Assembly (NCBI GenBank): GCA_964648795.1
Contig: CAZYMB010000001.1
Span: 143,996-207,995, forward strand
Reading direction: 5' to 3'
DNA length: 64,000 nt
Origin: JAHDDW01 sp964648795
GTDB lineage: Bacteria; Actinomycetota; Acidimicrobiia; Acidimicrobiales; SZUA-35
Part shown: in pieces, positions 51,785 through 61,316 of the stretch
Layout of the letters: every line of letters starts with the position of its first letter
Position numbering within the stretch: position 1 is the first letter of the stretch
The notes under the pieces: model-generated
What the model was told of the DNA's origin: nothing
The model's database searches: none
What the model saw: the letters and a program-made list of their open reading frames with translations, nothing else
Translations under genes and position numbers: made by a program

Positions 51785-52516
51785 ATGAACTCGTTTAAGC
51801 CAATCCCGGAAACTTTGGTTGAGACTCGTTTGGCTCTACATCGACTTGCTACTTATGTCATTGCGCCAGCGCGTTACCGGGTAACGGAACGGTTTGGACT
51901 TCGGGCAACCAGGGGTGGTTTCGGTACGCCGGAGTTTGAGGGCCGTCGTATTAGAGTCGAAGGTCTCAACCTGATCGATGAACGCAATGGTGAAGAAAAG
52001 GTTTCGCAGATTACTACTCTTAGTGCAGCGTCTGAATTTCTTGGCGAGCCAGTCGATGGCGAGACTGCTGCAGAACATGACTCTCCCAAACTAGGCGACT
52101 TGAACGGGGACCTAGCTATAGATGAAGCTACCTCTCTATGGCTTGGTGACTGGTTTAACGCTGCATTCGCCGGTCTATCTGCAGTTGGTGCAGATGCAGA
52201 ATCGGTAGATGCTTCTGAACCTCAGTTGTGGCCAGGACACTTTGATCCCGCAATTGAGGTGGGCGATGAGCCGCACCGTGGAAGCTATGGGGCTTCACCC
52301 GGTGACCATAATATTGCCGAGCCGTACCTTTACCTGGGGATCTGGTCGCCAGATGGTCTAGATATAGATTTAGAAGATGGGTTCTGGAATGCGTCAGCGT
52401 TCAAAGGAGCATTAATGAAGGTCTCAGATTTCCCAAGAGATGAAGACCCAGTAGAAGTAGCGGCTAGTTTCTGGCGTACCACTCGAGATCGACTGAACGC
52501 AGCCTCAGTTATTTAA
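51785..52516 (+). CDS. conserved hypothetical protein
   Basis: A 243-aa protein without a recognised fold. The N-terminal part has LATYVIAPARYRVTERFGLRA then GGFGTPEFEG, and the C-terminal half has LYLGIWSPDG and WNASAFKGA. No signal peptide or membrane helix is seen. It lies 30 nt behind the Rieske-ThDP gene and may be co-transcribed. It shares TTAA with the convergent gene. Confidence 0.65.
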   Translation: MNSFKPIPETLVETRLALHRLATYVIAPARYRVTERFGLRATRGGFGTPEFEGRRIRVEGLNLIDERNGEEKVSQITTLSAASEFLGEPVDGETAAEHDSPKLGDLNGDLAIDEATSLWLGDWFNAAFAGLSAVGADAESVDASEPQLWPGHFDPAIEVGDEPHRGSYGASPGDHNIAEPYLYLGIWSPDGLDIDLEDGFWNASAFKGALMKVSDFPRDEDPVEVAASFWRTTRDRLNAASVI

Positions 52517-53127
52517 CGTGTTGGAGTGCCTTTGAAGTCTTTTCTGCAAGGGTGGGGTGAGCGTCTCTTTGCTACAGGAGGATGGGTCGCGGGTGCCTGA
52601 CCTGCTTTGTAAGCTGCATAGACGCTTCCAACGTTCTTAGTCACAGGAATCTGCGGAGGAGTCCCATTGAAGCAGTTTCCTCGATCCTTGGCAAAGTTAA
52701 GTGCCCACGCTCTAAATTGTTCTACATCTTCTGCAGTGAATCCTTCAAGTAGTTCAGTTTGCATGGCTTCGCCATCTGCAACAGCCACTGCTACCTTCTG
52801 ATCGGCCTGACATCCTTTGCCTGGGAGTGTAAATTCTAAGTAGAGCCTCTCATCTTTTGGTCTGTCGTGTTGGTAGTCAGAGGCTCGAACTTCTCTCTCA
52901 ACGTCTTCGTTGACGCCTCGACAAACTACAACTGTTGTCCTTTCAGAATGGATCGCAGAAATAAGTTCAGGGTTAATATTTTGTTTGGTGAGGCTTGCTC
53001 GGATTAACTCTTGGTAGCGAGGAGAGGCTCGAAGCTTTCTAGCTAAAGTATCGTGGTGGTCCAAGACGATCCGATCTCGTGCGATTCTTGTCTCTGCTGA
53101 TTCACCTGGTATCACAGACTTTGACAT
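52513..53127 (-). CDS. hypothetical protein
   Basis: A 204-aa basic, hydrophilic protein with a start at ATG 53127 preceded by GGAGGGC; the longer frame to 53208 has no such site. DHHDTLARKLRASPRYQEL suggests helices, and the C-terminus is Lys/Arg/Pro-rich. Family not recognised. It lies opposite the Rieske-ThDP operon. Confidence 0.6.
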   Translation of the reverse strand: MSKSVIPGESAETRIARDRIVLDHHDTLARKLRASPRYQELIRASLTKQNINPELISAIHSERTTVVVCRGVNEDVEREVRASDYQHDRPKDERLYLEFTLPGKGCQADQKVAVAVADGEAMQTELLEGFTAEDVEQFRAWALNFAKDRGNCFNGTPPQIPVTKNVGSVYAAYKAGQAPATHPPVAKRRSPHPCRKDFKGTPTR

Positions 53128-53395
53128 GATGCCCTCCAACCGGCACCACTCTTGTCCTAACTCTTGTGCCGCCTGTTTCATTGTACAGATATGTCGAAAA
53201 TCTGCCATTAGGCTTATTTTTGGCCCGGTTCAAGTGGGATACGTCCGCTGTGGCTGGTAGGAATCCGCCAGCTGCGCTTGTTTCTTGGCGATGTTGACCG
53301 ATAGGACGTTATAGCTGTGTAGCCTCACCAGTTGCTCATATCTGTTTTGTTCGGTTGGTGTTCAAAACAAACCCAAACGAAACGTTGTAATCCAA

Positions 53396-54907
53396 ATGAC
53401 CGTAGACCAATCCGTCGTGCCTAATGATGGCAAATCCAAGTTGGCCAATAGTTGGTTCTCTAACCCTAAGGCCGATTTACTTTCTGGACTAGTGGTTGCG
53501 CTGGCTCTGATTCCAGAAGCAATCTCATTCTCGATTATTGCCGGAGTCGATCCAAAGGTCGGCCTCTATGCCTCTTTTTCGATAGCGATCGTAATTTCTT
53601 TCACAGGTGGGCGTTCGGGTATGATCTCTGCTGCCACAGGTGCTATGGCATTGGTAGTGGTGCCGCTAGTTGCGGACCACGGAATCGGCCATTTATTTGC
53701 AGCAACTATTCTGGCTGGAGTTTTGCAAGTCGTCTTTGGTTACGCAGGCATCGGCGAGTTAATGCGTTTCGTGCCACGAACAGTTATGGTTGGTTTCGTA
53801 AATGCCTTGGCGATCCTAATTTTCCTTGCTCAGGTTCCCGACCTGATCCTGAGTGATGGTTCGAGAGATCAGCTACTTCTAAATGTAACGTTTGTAGCCG
53901 CTGGCTTAGCCATAATTTATGGACTGCCTCGAATCACTAAGGCTGTGCCTTCACCACTGGTAGCGATAATTGTATTAGCTAGTGTTGCTGCCTTAGCTGG
54001 CTACGAGTTGCCGACAGTTGGCGATAAAGGTGAGTTGCCTTCATCTCTACCGTGGGTTGCACTTCCCGATGTGCCATTTAATCTTGACACGTTACGCATT
54101 ATTTTGCCGTTCTCAATAACTCTGGCACTGGTCGGCATACTGGAGTCGCTACTAACAGCACAGTTGTTAGATGACTTGACCGATACCGACTCAGATAAAA
54201 ACCTCGAGTCTCGGGGTCAAGGTATAGCAAATGTATTGACTGGTTTCTTAGGTGGAATGGCTGGTTGCGCCATGATCGGACAATCAATGATCAACTATCG
54301 TACGGGTGGTCGAAGTCGTCTATCTACGTTGTCTGCTGGAATATTTTTGTTGATTCTAATAATCGCTCTAGGAGATTTGGTAGCTCAAATTCCAACAGCA
54401 GCTTTAGTAGCTGTCATGATTATGGTCTCTGTGGGAACGTTTAATTGGAGAAGCATCAAGCCGGTTACACTGCGTGATAATCCAAGAGCTGAAACTCTGG
54501 TGATGGTAGTCACTGTGCTCACAACTGTCTTCACACATAACTTGGCCTACGGAGTTGGTGTTGGTGTTGTCTTATCAGCAGTGTTGTTTGCTCGTAATGT
54601 GTCTGAGATAGTGAGCGTAATCAGCAAACTTGATCCAAATAATGAGGCCGAGGTTTATGAGGTTAAAGGACAGCTGTTCTTTGCGTCCATTGGCGACTTG
54701 GTCAACCAGTTTGACTACGACACTGAAGTTGGAAAAGTAGAGATCAAGCTCACCGAAGCCCGAATTTGGGACACATCAGCTGTGGCAGCACTAGATGCTG
54801 TGGTGGCTAAGTTTGCCGAACGTGAGATAGAAGCCGAGTTAGTGGGTCTAAACCCACACGCTGATGATCTGCACAAACGCACATCTGGTAAAGTCGGCGC
54901 CCACTAG
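53396..54907 (+). CDS. SulP family anion transporter with STAS domain
   Basis: A 503-aa membrane transporter. PKADLLSGLVVALALIPEAISFS starts the typical SulP core, and many hydrophobic helices follow to about residue 400. The C-terminal STAS domain carries YEVKGQLFFASIGD and WDTSAVAALDAV. SulP proteins move sulfate, bicarbonate or other anions, with sodium or protons. The anion cannot be assigned; a bicarbonate role, as in BicA, is possible. Confidence 0.92.
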   Translation: MTVDQSVVPNDGKSKLANSWFSNPKADLLSGLVVALALIPEAISFSIIAGVDPKVGLYASFSIAIVISFTGGRSGMISAATGAMALVVVPLVADHGIGHLFAATILAGVLQVVFGYAGIGELMRFVPRTVMVGFVNALAILIFLAQVPDLILSDGSRDQLLLNVTFVAAGLAIIYGLPRITKAVPSPLVAIIVLASVAALAGYELPTVGDKGELPSSLPWVALPDVPFNLDTLRIILPFSITLALVGILESLLTAQLLDDLTDTDSDKNLESRGQGIANVLTGFLGGMAGCAMIGQSMINYRTGGRSRLSTLSAGIFLLILIIALGDLVAQIPTAALVAVMIMVSVGTFNWRSIKPVTLRDNPRAETLVMVVTVLTTVFTHNLAYGVGVGVVLSAVLFARNVSEIVSVISKLDPNNEAEVYEVKGQLFFASIGDLVNQFDYDTEVGKVEIKLTEARIWDTSAVAALDAVVAKFAEREIEAELVGLNPHADDLHKRTSGKVGAH

Positions 54908-54915
54908 TAGAAATG

Positions 54916-54956
54916 GCCAAACATGACTCTCCTGTGAGGTGAGGTGGCTGTTTGGC
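54916..54956 (+). other. stem-loop after the transporter gene
   Basis: GCCAAACA (54916-54923) pairs with TGTTTGGC (54949-54956) around an inner CCTGTGAGG hairpin. No U tract follows, so it may be an RNA processing or weak termination structure before tRNA-Met. Confidence 0.45.
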
Positions 54957-54980
54957 GTTAGAGTATTCGAGCGTAGTTTT

Positions 54981-55054
54981 GGCGACGTAGCTCAGTTGGT
55001 AAGAGTGCTCGACTCATAATCGAGAGGTCGTGGGTTCAAGTCCCACCGTCGCTA
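54981..55054 (+). tRNA. tRNA-Met (CAU)
   Basis: A 74-nt cloverleaf. Acceptor GGCGACG pairs with CGTCGCT (terminal G-U), the anticodon loop CTCATAA gives CAT, and the T arm is GTGGG/TTCAAGT/CCCAC. Context and acceptor fit an elongator tRNA; a tRNA-Ile2 with a modified anticodon cannot be ruled out. Confidence 0.93.
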
Positions 55055-55158
55055 CTAAACAGCTTTGAACTCTTTTAGGACTAGCTGTTAGAGATCTCAG
55101 TAGATAGTGTGTTCTGTAGATGGAACCAAATTGGTCTTTACATGGTTAGAAGGATGAT

Positions 55159-56817
55159 ATGGCTCAGCTTGGTAGCAACATAGGTCAAGAAATACTCGAT
55201 GACCAATTCCGTAATAAGGGGACAGCCTTTACTCAGGCAGAACGCGAACTCCTTGGCATTGAAGGGCTTATCCCGCCAGCGGTTGAAACCATTGATGACC
55301 AGTTGCGTAGAACTCGTACCGAGTATGACCGCTTTGAAGACCCGATGGCAAAACACATTTACTTGCGAGCGCTGCAAGACATCAATGAAGTGTTGTTCTT
55401 AAAGTTTGTAAGAGAAAATCTGGTTGAGACTTTGCCGATTGTTTATACACCAACAGTGGGGATGGCGGCTCAAGAGTTCAGCCGTATCTACAGGCGACCT
55501 CGTGGTCTATTTCTGAGTTGGGAATCTCGTGACCGCATGCGTGAACAACTCGAATCCGTTGATCGAGAGATAGATGTCATAGTTGTAACGGACGGCGAGC
55601 GCATATTGGGCTTAGGTGACCTTGGTATTGGTGGGATGGGCATTCCTATTGGGAAGCTCAGCCTTTATTCTGCATTTGGTGGTATTGACCCAGCGAGGAC
55701 CCTGCCAATCATGTTGGATGTCGGTACAAACAACGAGCGACAGCTCGAAGATGCCTGCTATCTCGGTAAGCGGATCAAACGCTTAGATCAAGACACTTAT
55801 GACGCCTTTATTGATCAGTTCGTTGACGAAGTAAAGCACCGCTGGCCCAATGTCTTGTTGCAGTGGGAGGACCTTGCTCATCAGAACGCAACACCGGTTC
55901 TCCACAGACATAGAGAAAACATCCTAAGTTTTAACGATGATATCCAGGGGACAGCGGCTGTTGCTCTCGCTGTTGTTTCAGCTGCTGCGTCAAAGATCGA
56001 TCAAGAGTTGACTGACCAAAAGATATTAATTCTTGGAGCAGGTTCAGCAGGTTCGGGAATTGGGGCCATGATCACCCAAGCCATGTTGGCTGCCGGAGTT
56101 GAGGACCCGTCTAAACAGTTGGTGCTGGTAGATGCCGATGGGGTAGTTCACGATGAGCGCACTGATCTTCTCGATTTCCAAATGCCGTTAGCTCTTAAAG
56201 CTGAAATGGTTAGAGATTGGACAGCTGAGCCAGGTGAGAGTCCATTAGAAACTGTGATTCGCCATTACAAACCAAGTGTTCTAATTGGAGTCTCAGGAGT
56301 GAAAGGTTTGTTCACCGAAACTGCCATCAAGACAATGGCATCGCATAGTGAAAAACCCATTATTTTGCCGCTATCTAACCCAACCTCAAAAGCTGAAGCG
56401 ACGGCAGAGGACATAATTACTTGGACAGATGGTGCAGCCATTATTGCAACAGGTTCACCATTCGAAGATGTAAAGCACAATGGAGAAGTCCACAGGATTT
56501 CACAATCAAACAATGTCTATGTGTTTCCAGGTGTTGGCCTAGGTGCGCTAGCTAGTAATGCAACAAAGATCACAGACGAAATGCTGCTTGCTGCTGCGGT
56601 GGCAGTTGCTGACCCTAATCCGAATCTTGATGCCGGTGTACTGCCTCCTCTTGTTGACGTACCTGAGGTGAGCACAAGAATAGCCAAGGCAGTGGCCAAA
56701 GTTGGGGCCTCTCAAGGCGTCGCTGACAAACTTAGCGATGAAGAGTTAGAACAACGTATCGAAGAGATTCGCTGGGAACCCAACTACGAAGACTTCACAG
56801 CAGTACTAGTCGATTAG
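55159..56817 (+). CDS. maeA: NAD-dependent malic enzyme
   Basis: Oxidatively decarboxylates malate to pyruvate. The 552-aa protein is the long, SfcA-like form. The active-site YTPTVG (Tyr) is near residue 96, followed by VVTDGERILGLGDLGIGGMG, DDIQGTAAV and the NAD-binding ILGAGSAGSGIG. Cofactor preference is inferred from the family. It lies between tRNA-Met and tRNA-Trp and appears monocistronic. Confidence 0.93.
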   Translation: MAQLGSNIGQEILDDQFRNKGTAFTQAERELLGIEGLIPPAVETIDDQLRRTRTEYDRFEDPMAKHIYLRALQDINEVLFLKFVRENLVETLPIVYTPTVGMAAQEFSRIYRRPRGLFLSWESRDRMREQLESVDREIDVIVVTDGERILGLGDLGIGGMGIPIGKLSLYSAFGGIDPARTLPIMLDVGTNNERQLEDACYLGKRIKRLDQDTYDAFIDQFVDEVKHRWPNVLLQWEDLAHQNATPVLHRHRENILSFNDDIQGTAAVALAVVSAAASKIDQELTDQKILILGAGSAGSGIGAMITQAMLAAGVEDPSKQLVLVDADGVVHDERTDLLDFQMPLALKAEMVRDWTAEPGESPLETVIRHYKPSVLIGVSGVKGLFTETAIKTMASHSEKPIILPLSNPTSKAEATAEDIITWTDGAAIIATGSPFEDVKHNGEVHRISQSNNVYVFPGVGLGALASNATKITDEMLLAAAVAVADPNPNLDAGVLPPLVDVPEVSTRIAKAVAKVGASQGVADKLSDEELEQRIEEIRWEPNYEDFTAVLVD

Positions 56818-56894
56818 GCGTTTCAAACTAGTACTAGGGACTATAGATGATCGTTTGTCTAAGACGGTACCGAGCCGCTAGAGTAGTGGCTCTA

Positions 56895-56967
56895 AGGGTA
56901 GTAGCTCAATTGGTAGAGCATTCGTCTCCAAAACGAAAGGTTGCGGGTTCAAGTCCCTCCTGCCCTG
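56895..56967 (+). tRNA. tRNA-Trp (CCA)
   Basis: A 73-nt cloverleaf. Acceptor AGGGTAG pairs with CTGCCCT, the anticodon loop is CTCCAAA (anticodon CCA), the T arm is GCGGG/TTCAAGT/CCCTC, and the discriminator is G as expected for tRNA-Trp. Confidence 0.95.
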
Positions 56968-57104
56968 CTTAGTTTGTTCACTGTGGTTAAATAACGTTGT
57001 CCCGCTCCTGAAGCTTCTGACGAGATACAGACACCTATTATCCTTCTATCCAGGCGAGATCTCTAGTCAACTTTTGGCTCGGCAGGCTACCCTTAATAAG
57101 GACG

Positions 57105-59162
57105 ATGGCGGTAAATATGAATAGTGAACTAAAACCCTGGACTGCTCGACGTCTGATTGGCGGACTTGCAGCGCTGTCGATTGTAGCTAGTGCTTGCTCT
57201 TCCAGTCCCTCTTCCTCTCCTTCTCCCTCTTCCTCCTCTCCGTCCTCGGGCAGTAATGCGTCAGGTCCGACTTGTCCAGCACAAGAGGTACGGCTAGGTG
57301 ACAGCGAAGATAATTCGAACCTACTCAATCCAGCTGATCTTTCAGTTATCGCCATCGACGGAAGCGACACTCCGGAATCGCTAGCAGCTTTACTAGCAGG
57401 CAGTGAAGTAGGTTCTCGAGTCTTGCTAAAGTTTAGTGGTGCTCAGAATCCTAAGATCACAGAGTCTTCGGAGCAACTGGCAGCTCACCTTGACAACGTA
57501 GTTAATTTCGTTGAGATAGCTCTGGCTTCTACAGACTCCGAGATTTTGATAGCGCCACTATGGCAGGGCTTTGAATGGTTTCAGACAAATGATCTGAACG
57601 CTTTTGATCACTACAACGGAACCTGGCGACGAGTTTCTGATCGTCTTGTATCGATCCCTGATATAGGTAGGGCCACTGTCTTGGTTGACCCAATTAGTTG
57701 GGGAACACTGATCGAAGATGGCCAACAGAGTGAAGGTTCATTTACATATAACGACGCGATCGAGACCGCCATAGATGTTGTTTCCAATAGTGGCCTGGCA
57801 GCTTCTGTACTAGTTTCCGGTAGAGGTCTAACAGATGAAGGAAGACTTGTAGTTGGTGAGTTCAATGATCGTTTTCCAGATGCGATCTTTGAAGTTGGTC
57901 AACCAATAGGTGATGGTGAAACAGGACCAGACGAGACCGTTAGCCTTGAGGCGGTTATCAACGAAATTGAAACCGTTAGAATCTATAGCTATACCCGGCC
58001 AGGTGTTTATCACCCAGTAGCTCAGGATGCTCTGACAACAGTTGAGTGCTTTCCTGATGCTGCTCCAACATTCGATGATCCACCGGAACCATTTGATTTC
58101 GGCTTCGAAGTATTGTCTGAGATTACGCCCGAACAATTTGAAAGAATGGCGGCTCTAGCTAATAAAGATGTCCCAACCATTACAGTCAACGGAGAACCAG
58201 GGATTGGGTTCAATGTAGGAGTCTCGATTGATGGGCTTGGGTTTCTATCTCACCCAGAAACGAGCCACGACGACATCAGAGCCTCAGCTCGTGCATGGGG
58301 CGCTAATTTCATAAGGCTAAACATCAACTGTACGAATGCCGGCTGGGATTTAGGAATCGATAGGTCAGTAGAAGTTATATCGGACCTTGTGGCTGACTAC
58401 CAAGCTGAAGGGTTTGCGGTTGCTTTGGAGTGTCATGATCTGACGGGACAATTAGACAACCCTGCGCCAGAATCTGTCGAAAGAGTAGAGCGAGCCAAGC
58501 CCATAATAGACAATCAGTTTTGGCCAATGATTATAGAATCACTACGTGAGGCAGAGCTACTCAACGAGCTTCTATTTGCGAACCCTCTGAATGAGCCAAT
58601 TAACTCGAAAGACCCCTCAGTGGTGTTGGCCTATATGGCTGAATACGCGGGGTTGATGGACAGCTTAGGAGTTGAGCAGTCGCAGGTGATATTAGATCTA
58701 GGCGGCTATGGTCAAGGAGCTGATATCTTCCTCGACCCATCATTTGTCAACTTTGCAAATGAAAATCCTGATCTATCGTTTGGTTGGCATAATTACGGGG
58801 CCACTCCTACTGATGTTGCCATTGATGCTCTTAACAGCGCTGCCGACAACAATATCAAGATTGCTATAACTGAGATAGGTGTGCCATTTGTTGTTGATAG
58901 AACAACCACCCCCACATTCGATGAAGGCAGAATTGGAGCGGCTCAGACAATGGCGCTACTTTGTTCGGGTGTAAATGTAACAGTTCAACCATGGGGCCTT
59001 ACTAACTCAACGGGTGGTCCGAATGCTTCCTTTGGCTTCGGAGTCGAGTGGAACACCGAAGCGCCTACCCCCCAAGAGTCAACTTCTGCTGGAGGAGTTA
59101 TTGCTAGGAGTGTGTTTGCTGGTCAGAGCAGCGAGATCTGTCAGGCACTCAGAGCTAGATAA
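57105..59162 (+). CDS. lipoprotein with GH5-type glycoside hydrolase domain
   Basis: A 685-aa exported lipoprotein. The lipobox VASAC (Cys31) is followed by a Ser/Pro tract. Residues 75-320 form an uncharacterised domain with TIM-barrel-like features (APLWQGFEWF, FDHYNGTWRR). Residues 365-680 resemble a GH5 cellulase fold with acid/base Glu497 (NPLNEP) and probable nucleophile Glu590 (AITEIG). It would act on beta-linked polysaccharides outside the cell. ATG 57105 and ATG 57117 are both possible starts. Confidence 0.8.
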   Translation: MAVNMNSELKPWTARRLIGGLAALSIVASACSSSPSSSPSPSSSSPSSGSNASGPTCPAQEVRLGDSEDNSNLLNPADLSVIAIDGSDTPESLAALLAGSEVGSRVLLKFSGAQNPKITESSEQLAAHLDNVVNFVEIALASTDSEILIAPLWQGFEWFQTNDLNAFDHYNGTWRRVSDRLVSIPDIGRATVLVDPISWGTLIEDGQQSEGSFTYNDAIETAIDVVSNSGLAASVLVSGRGLTDEGRLVVGEFNDRFPDAIFEVGQPIGDGETGPDETVSLEAVINEIETVRIYSYTRPGVYHPVAQDALTTVECFPDAAPTFDDPPEPFDFGFEVLSEITPEQFERMAALANKDVPTITVNGEPGIGFNVGVSIDGLGFLSHPETSHDDIRASARAWGANFIRLNINCTNAGWDLGIDRSVEVISDLVADYQAEGFAVALECHDLTGQLDNPAPESVERVERAKPIIDNQFWPMIIESLREAELLNELLFANPLNEPINSKDPSVVLAYMAEYAGLMDSLGVEQSQVILDLGGYGQGADIFLDPSFVNFANENPDLSFGWHNYGATPTDVAIDALNSAADNNIKIAITEIGVPFVVDRTTTPTFDEGRIGAAQTMALLCSGVNVTVQPWGLTNSTGGPNASFGFGVEWNTEAPTPQESTSAGGVIARSVFAGQSSEICQALRAR

Positions 59163-59241
59163 GCCAAGGGAACTAGCTGTTCTGGTAGCCTTCTCGACAT
59201 CAGTTGTCTAAGACTGCACATCTATACATAGACTGACCCGC

Positions 59242-60564
59242 ATGGTCAAATCAATCAAATTATTCCTGTTTCTTCTTGGGCTCGGGATCGTATCGGTAGC
59301 GTGCTCAAACGATGCCACCACAGAATCAACCGGTGACCCAGCAGATGAAACTTCAGAATCTTCAGACGATGATGATGCTCAAACTGCCAGCGGTGATATC
59401 GAAATCGATGCGGATTCGCCCTTTGGGTTGACTGACGACGAGGAAAACACGATCGCCATTGCGGAACGTTTTGCAAATAGCACAGCATCTTTGGCTGTGA
59501 CCGTAGGCGGTGTGCGAATGATCCCACAACTTGACGGAACTACGATTCCTGCGCCTGGTCCAGTAAGCCAAAGTAGCGGTAGTGGATTTATCGTCGATGT
59601 GGATGGTTCTCGATTTGTCGTGACAAACTTCCACGTTGTGTTGGACACTGTTATTGATGGAACAACTGATGCAGTCCCAGATTCAACAATTACAGCAACG
59701 TTTGGTGACAACGAGATCGATGAAGTGCCCCTAAGAGTAGTTGGCGTTAACCCATCGTTTGACCTTGCGCTACTAGAACCATCTGAAGCTGACACACCAC
59801 TGCCTAGCTCTGAAGCCATCCCTTTGGCAGATTCGAGCACAGTTCGTAAGGGCCAGAAAGCAGTAGCGCTCGGCAACCCTTTCGGACTTGGTATTGGTCT
59901 TACTACCGGTAACATTTCTTCAACAGCCCGATTTGTTCAGTCTGTTGGCGGCGTAGATGTACCGATGCTTCAGACAGATGCATCCATTAACCCAGGTAAC
60001 TCTGGAGGTCCATTACTTAACTCATCGGGTGAACTAATTGGTGTAAACACAGCGATCTTTAACCCTGAAGCACGAGCATTTGCAGGGATTGGCTTCTCAA
60101 TTCCTTCAGACTTGGTTGCAGAAGCGTTAGCTAACCTTCAACTCGGCGGCGTGTCTAATTTGTCTGATTCCAGACCACAATTTGGAGCACAGCTAGGCGC
60201 AGTTTCATTCCTTCCACCCGGCATACGCGAAGAGGTCGGCCTCCCAGAAACTGGTGCAGCGGTTATTGCTGTGACGCCTGGAAGTCCAGCCGCTGATGCG
60301 GGTCTACGAAACCCTGAAAGCTTTCAGGCTTTCGGTAACTTGCCAGTTCCGATCAACCCTGACGTAATTATTGCCATCGATGGAGATCCAATTGTTACCC
60401 CGATGGACTTGAATACTGCCGTAACCTTCGAAGCTGAAATTGGCGACCAAGTAACGATCACCATTATCAGAGATGGTCAAGAAGTAGATATTGACGTTAT
60501 TCTCGGTACTCTTGAAGAGCCTGCCGGCGAACCTGACCCGGTCGAAGAAGACGAAGCTAACTAG
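59242..60564 (+). CDS. HtrA-like serine protease lipoprotein with PDZ domain
   Basis: A lipobox ends in SVAC (Cys21), then an acidic linker and a trypsin-like domain with an intact triad: His131 in VTNFHVV, Asp174 in FDLALL, Ser254 in GNSGGPL. A C-terminal PDZ domain (about 330-425) follows. DegP/HtrA proteins handle misfolded extracytoplasmic proteins. 440 aa. It is followed 12 nt later by the flavodoxin-like gene. Confidence 0.95.
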   Translation: MVKSIKLFLFLLGLGIVSVACSNDATTESTGDPADETSESSDDDDAQTASGDIEIDADSPFGLTDDEENTIAIAERFANSTASLAVTVGGVRMIPQLDGTTIPAPGPVSQSSGSGFIVDVDGSRFVVTNFHVVLDTVIDGTTDAVPDSTITATFGDNEIDEVPLRVVGVNPSFDLALLEPSEADTPLPSSEAIPLADSSTVRKGQKAVALGNPFGLGIGLTTGNISSTARFVQSVGGVDVPMLQTDASINPGNSGGPLLNSSGELIGVNTAIFNPEARAFAGIGFSIPSDLVAEALANLQLGGVSNLSDSRPQFGAQLGAVSFLPPGIREEVGLPETGAAVIAVTPGSPAADAGLRNPESFQAFGNLPVPINPDVIIAIDGDPIVTPMDLNTAVTFEAEIGDQVTITIIRDGQEVDIDVILGTLEEPAGEPDPVEEDEAN

Positions 60565-60576
60565 ACAAAGGAAAAT

Positions 60577-61308
60577 ATGGCCGACCAAGACATTTCAGCA
60601 CTGTTTCTTAACTGCTCAATAGTTAGAGACAATTCCAAGTCGCACACTCAGAAGTTAATGAACCGTGCAGCCAACATAATGAAAAAAGAGGGTGTCGATG
60701 TAGACGTTCAGCATGCTCTCGATTACGACATTGCTTTTGGGATGGAAAAAGATCTCAGCTCATCTGGAGTCAAAGACGATTGGCCAATTCTGATGGACAA
60801 GATCATGGCCGCAGACATCTTGGTCTTAGGTTCTCCGATTTGGCTTGGAGTGAAGTCAAGTGTTGCCACCCTCGTTGTTGAGAGAATGTACGCCTACTCA
60901 GGCGACCGCAACGAAAAGGGTCAATACAAGTACTATGGCAAGACTGGTGGTGTAGTTGTTACCGGTAACGAAGATGGCGCTAAAGCAGTAGCCATGGATG
61001 TTCTATATGCTCTTTCCCATATTGGATACATGGTTCCACCACAGGCTGACTGTGCATGGCTCGGTGAAGCTGGCCCTGGTCCAAGCTATGGAGATACCGA
61101 ATTTAGAGGTGAACCACTCGACGCCGACAATCCTGAGGGTTACGCAAACGACTTTACTAACAGAAACTGCACAATCATGGCTTGGAACCTTATGCACACA
61201 GCTCGCATGCTGAAGGCAAATGGTGGGGTTCCAGCAGAGGGTAACATTGCTGACACTTGGCAAGAGTTCACCAATGCCAAAGATATGTCACCCGACGTAG
61301 TTGGCTAA
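60577..61308 (+). CDS. flavodoxin-like FMN-binding NAD(P)H oxidoreductase
   Basis: A 243-aa protein of the flavodoxin/FMN-reductase superfamily: the N-terminal LFLNCSIVRDNSKSHTQKLM resembles the phosphate-binding loop, ILVLGSPIWLGVKSS is the second FMN loop, and GGVVVTGNEDGAKA the third. Its substrate is unknown. An AAAGGA site sets the ATG. It precedes the YjeF-type gene. Confidence 0.88.
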   Translation: MADQDISALFLNCSIVRDNSKSHTQKLMNRAANIMKKEGVDVDVQHALDYDIAFGMEKDLSSSGVKDDWPILMDKIMAADILVLGSPIWLGVKSSVATLVVERMYAYSGDRNEKGQYKYYGKTGGVVVTGNEDGAKAVAMDVLYALSHIGYMVPPQADCAWLGEAGPGPSYGDTEFRGEPLDADNPEGYANDFTNRNCTIMAWNLMHTARMLKANGGVPAEGNIADTWQEFTNAKDMSPDVVG

Positions 61309-61316
61309 CCATACCT

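Noticed and set aside
59255..59915. Long minus-strand open frames opposite the HtrA gene.
   Set aside because: They are antisense to a clear HtrA gene with an intact triad and show no family features.
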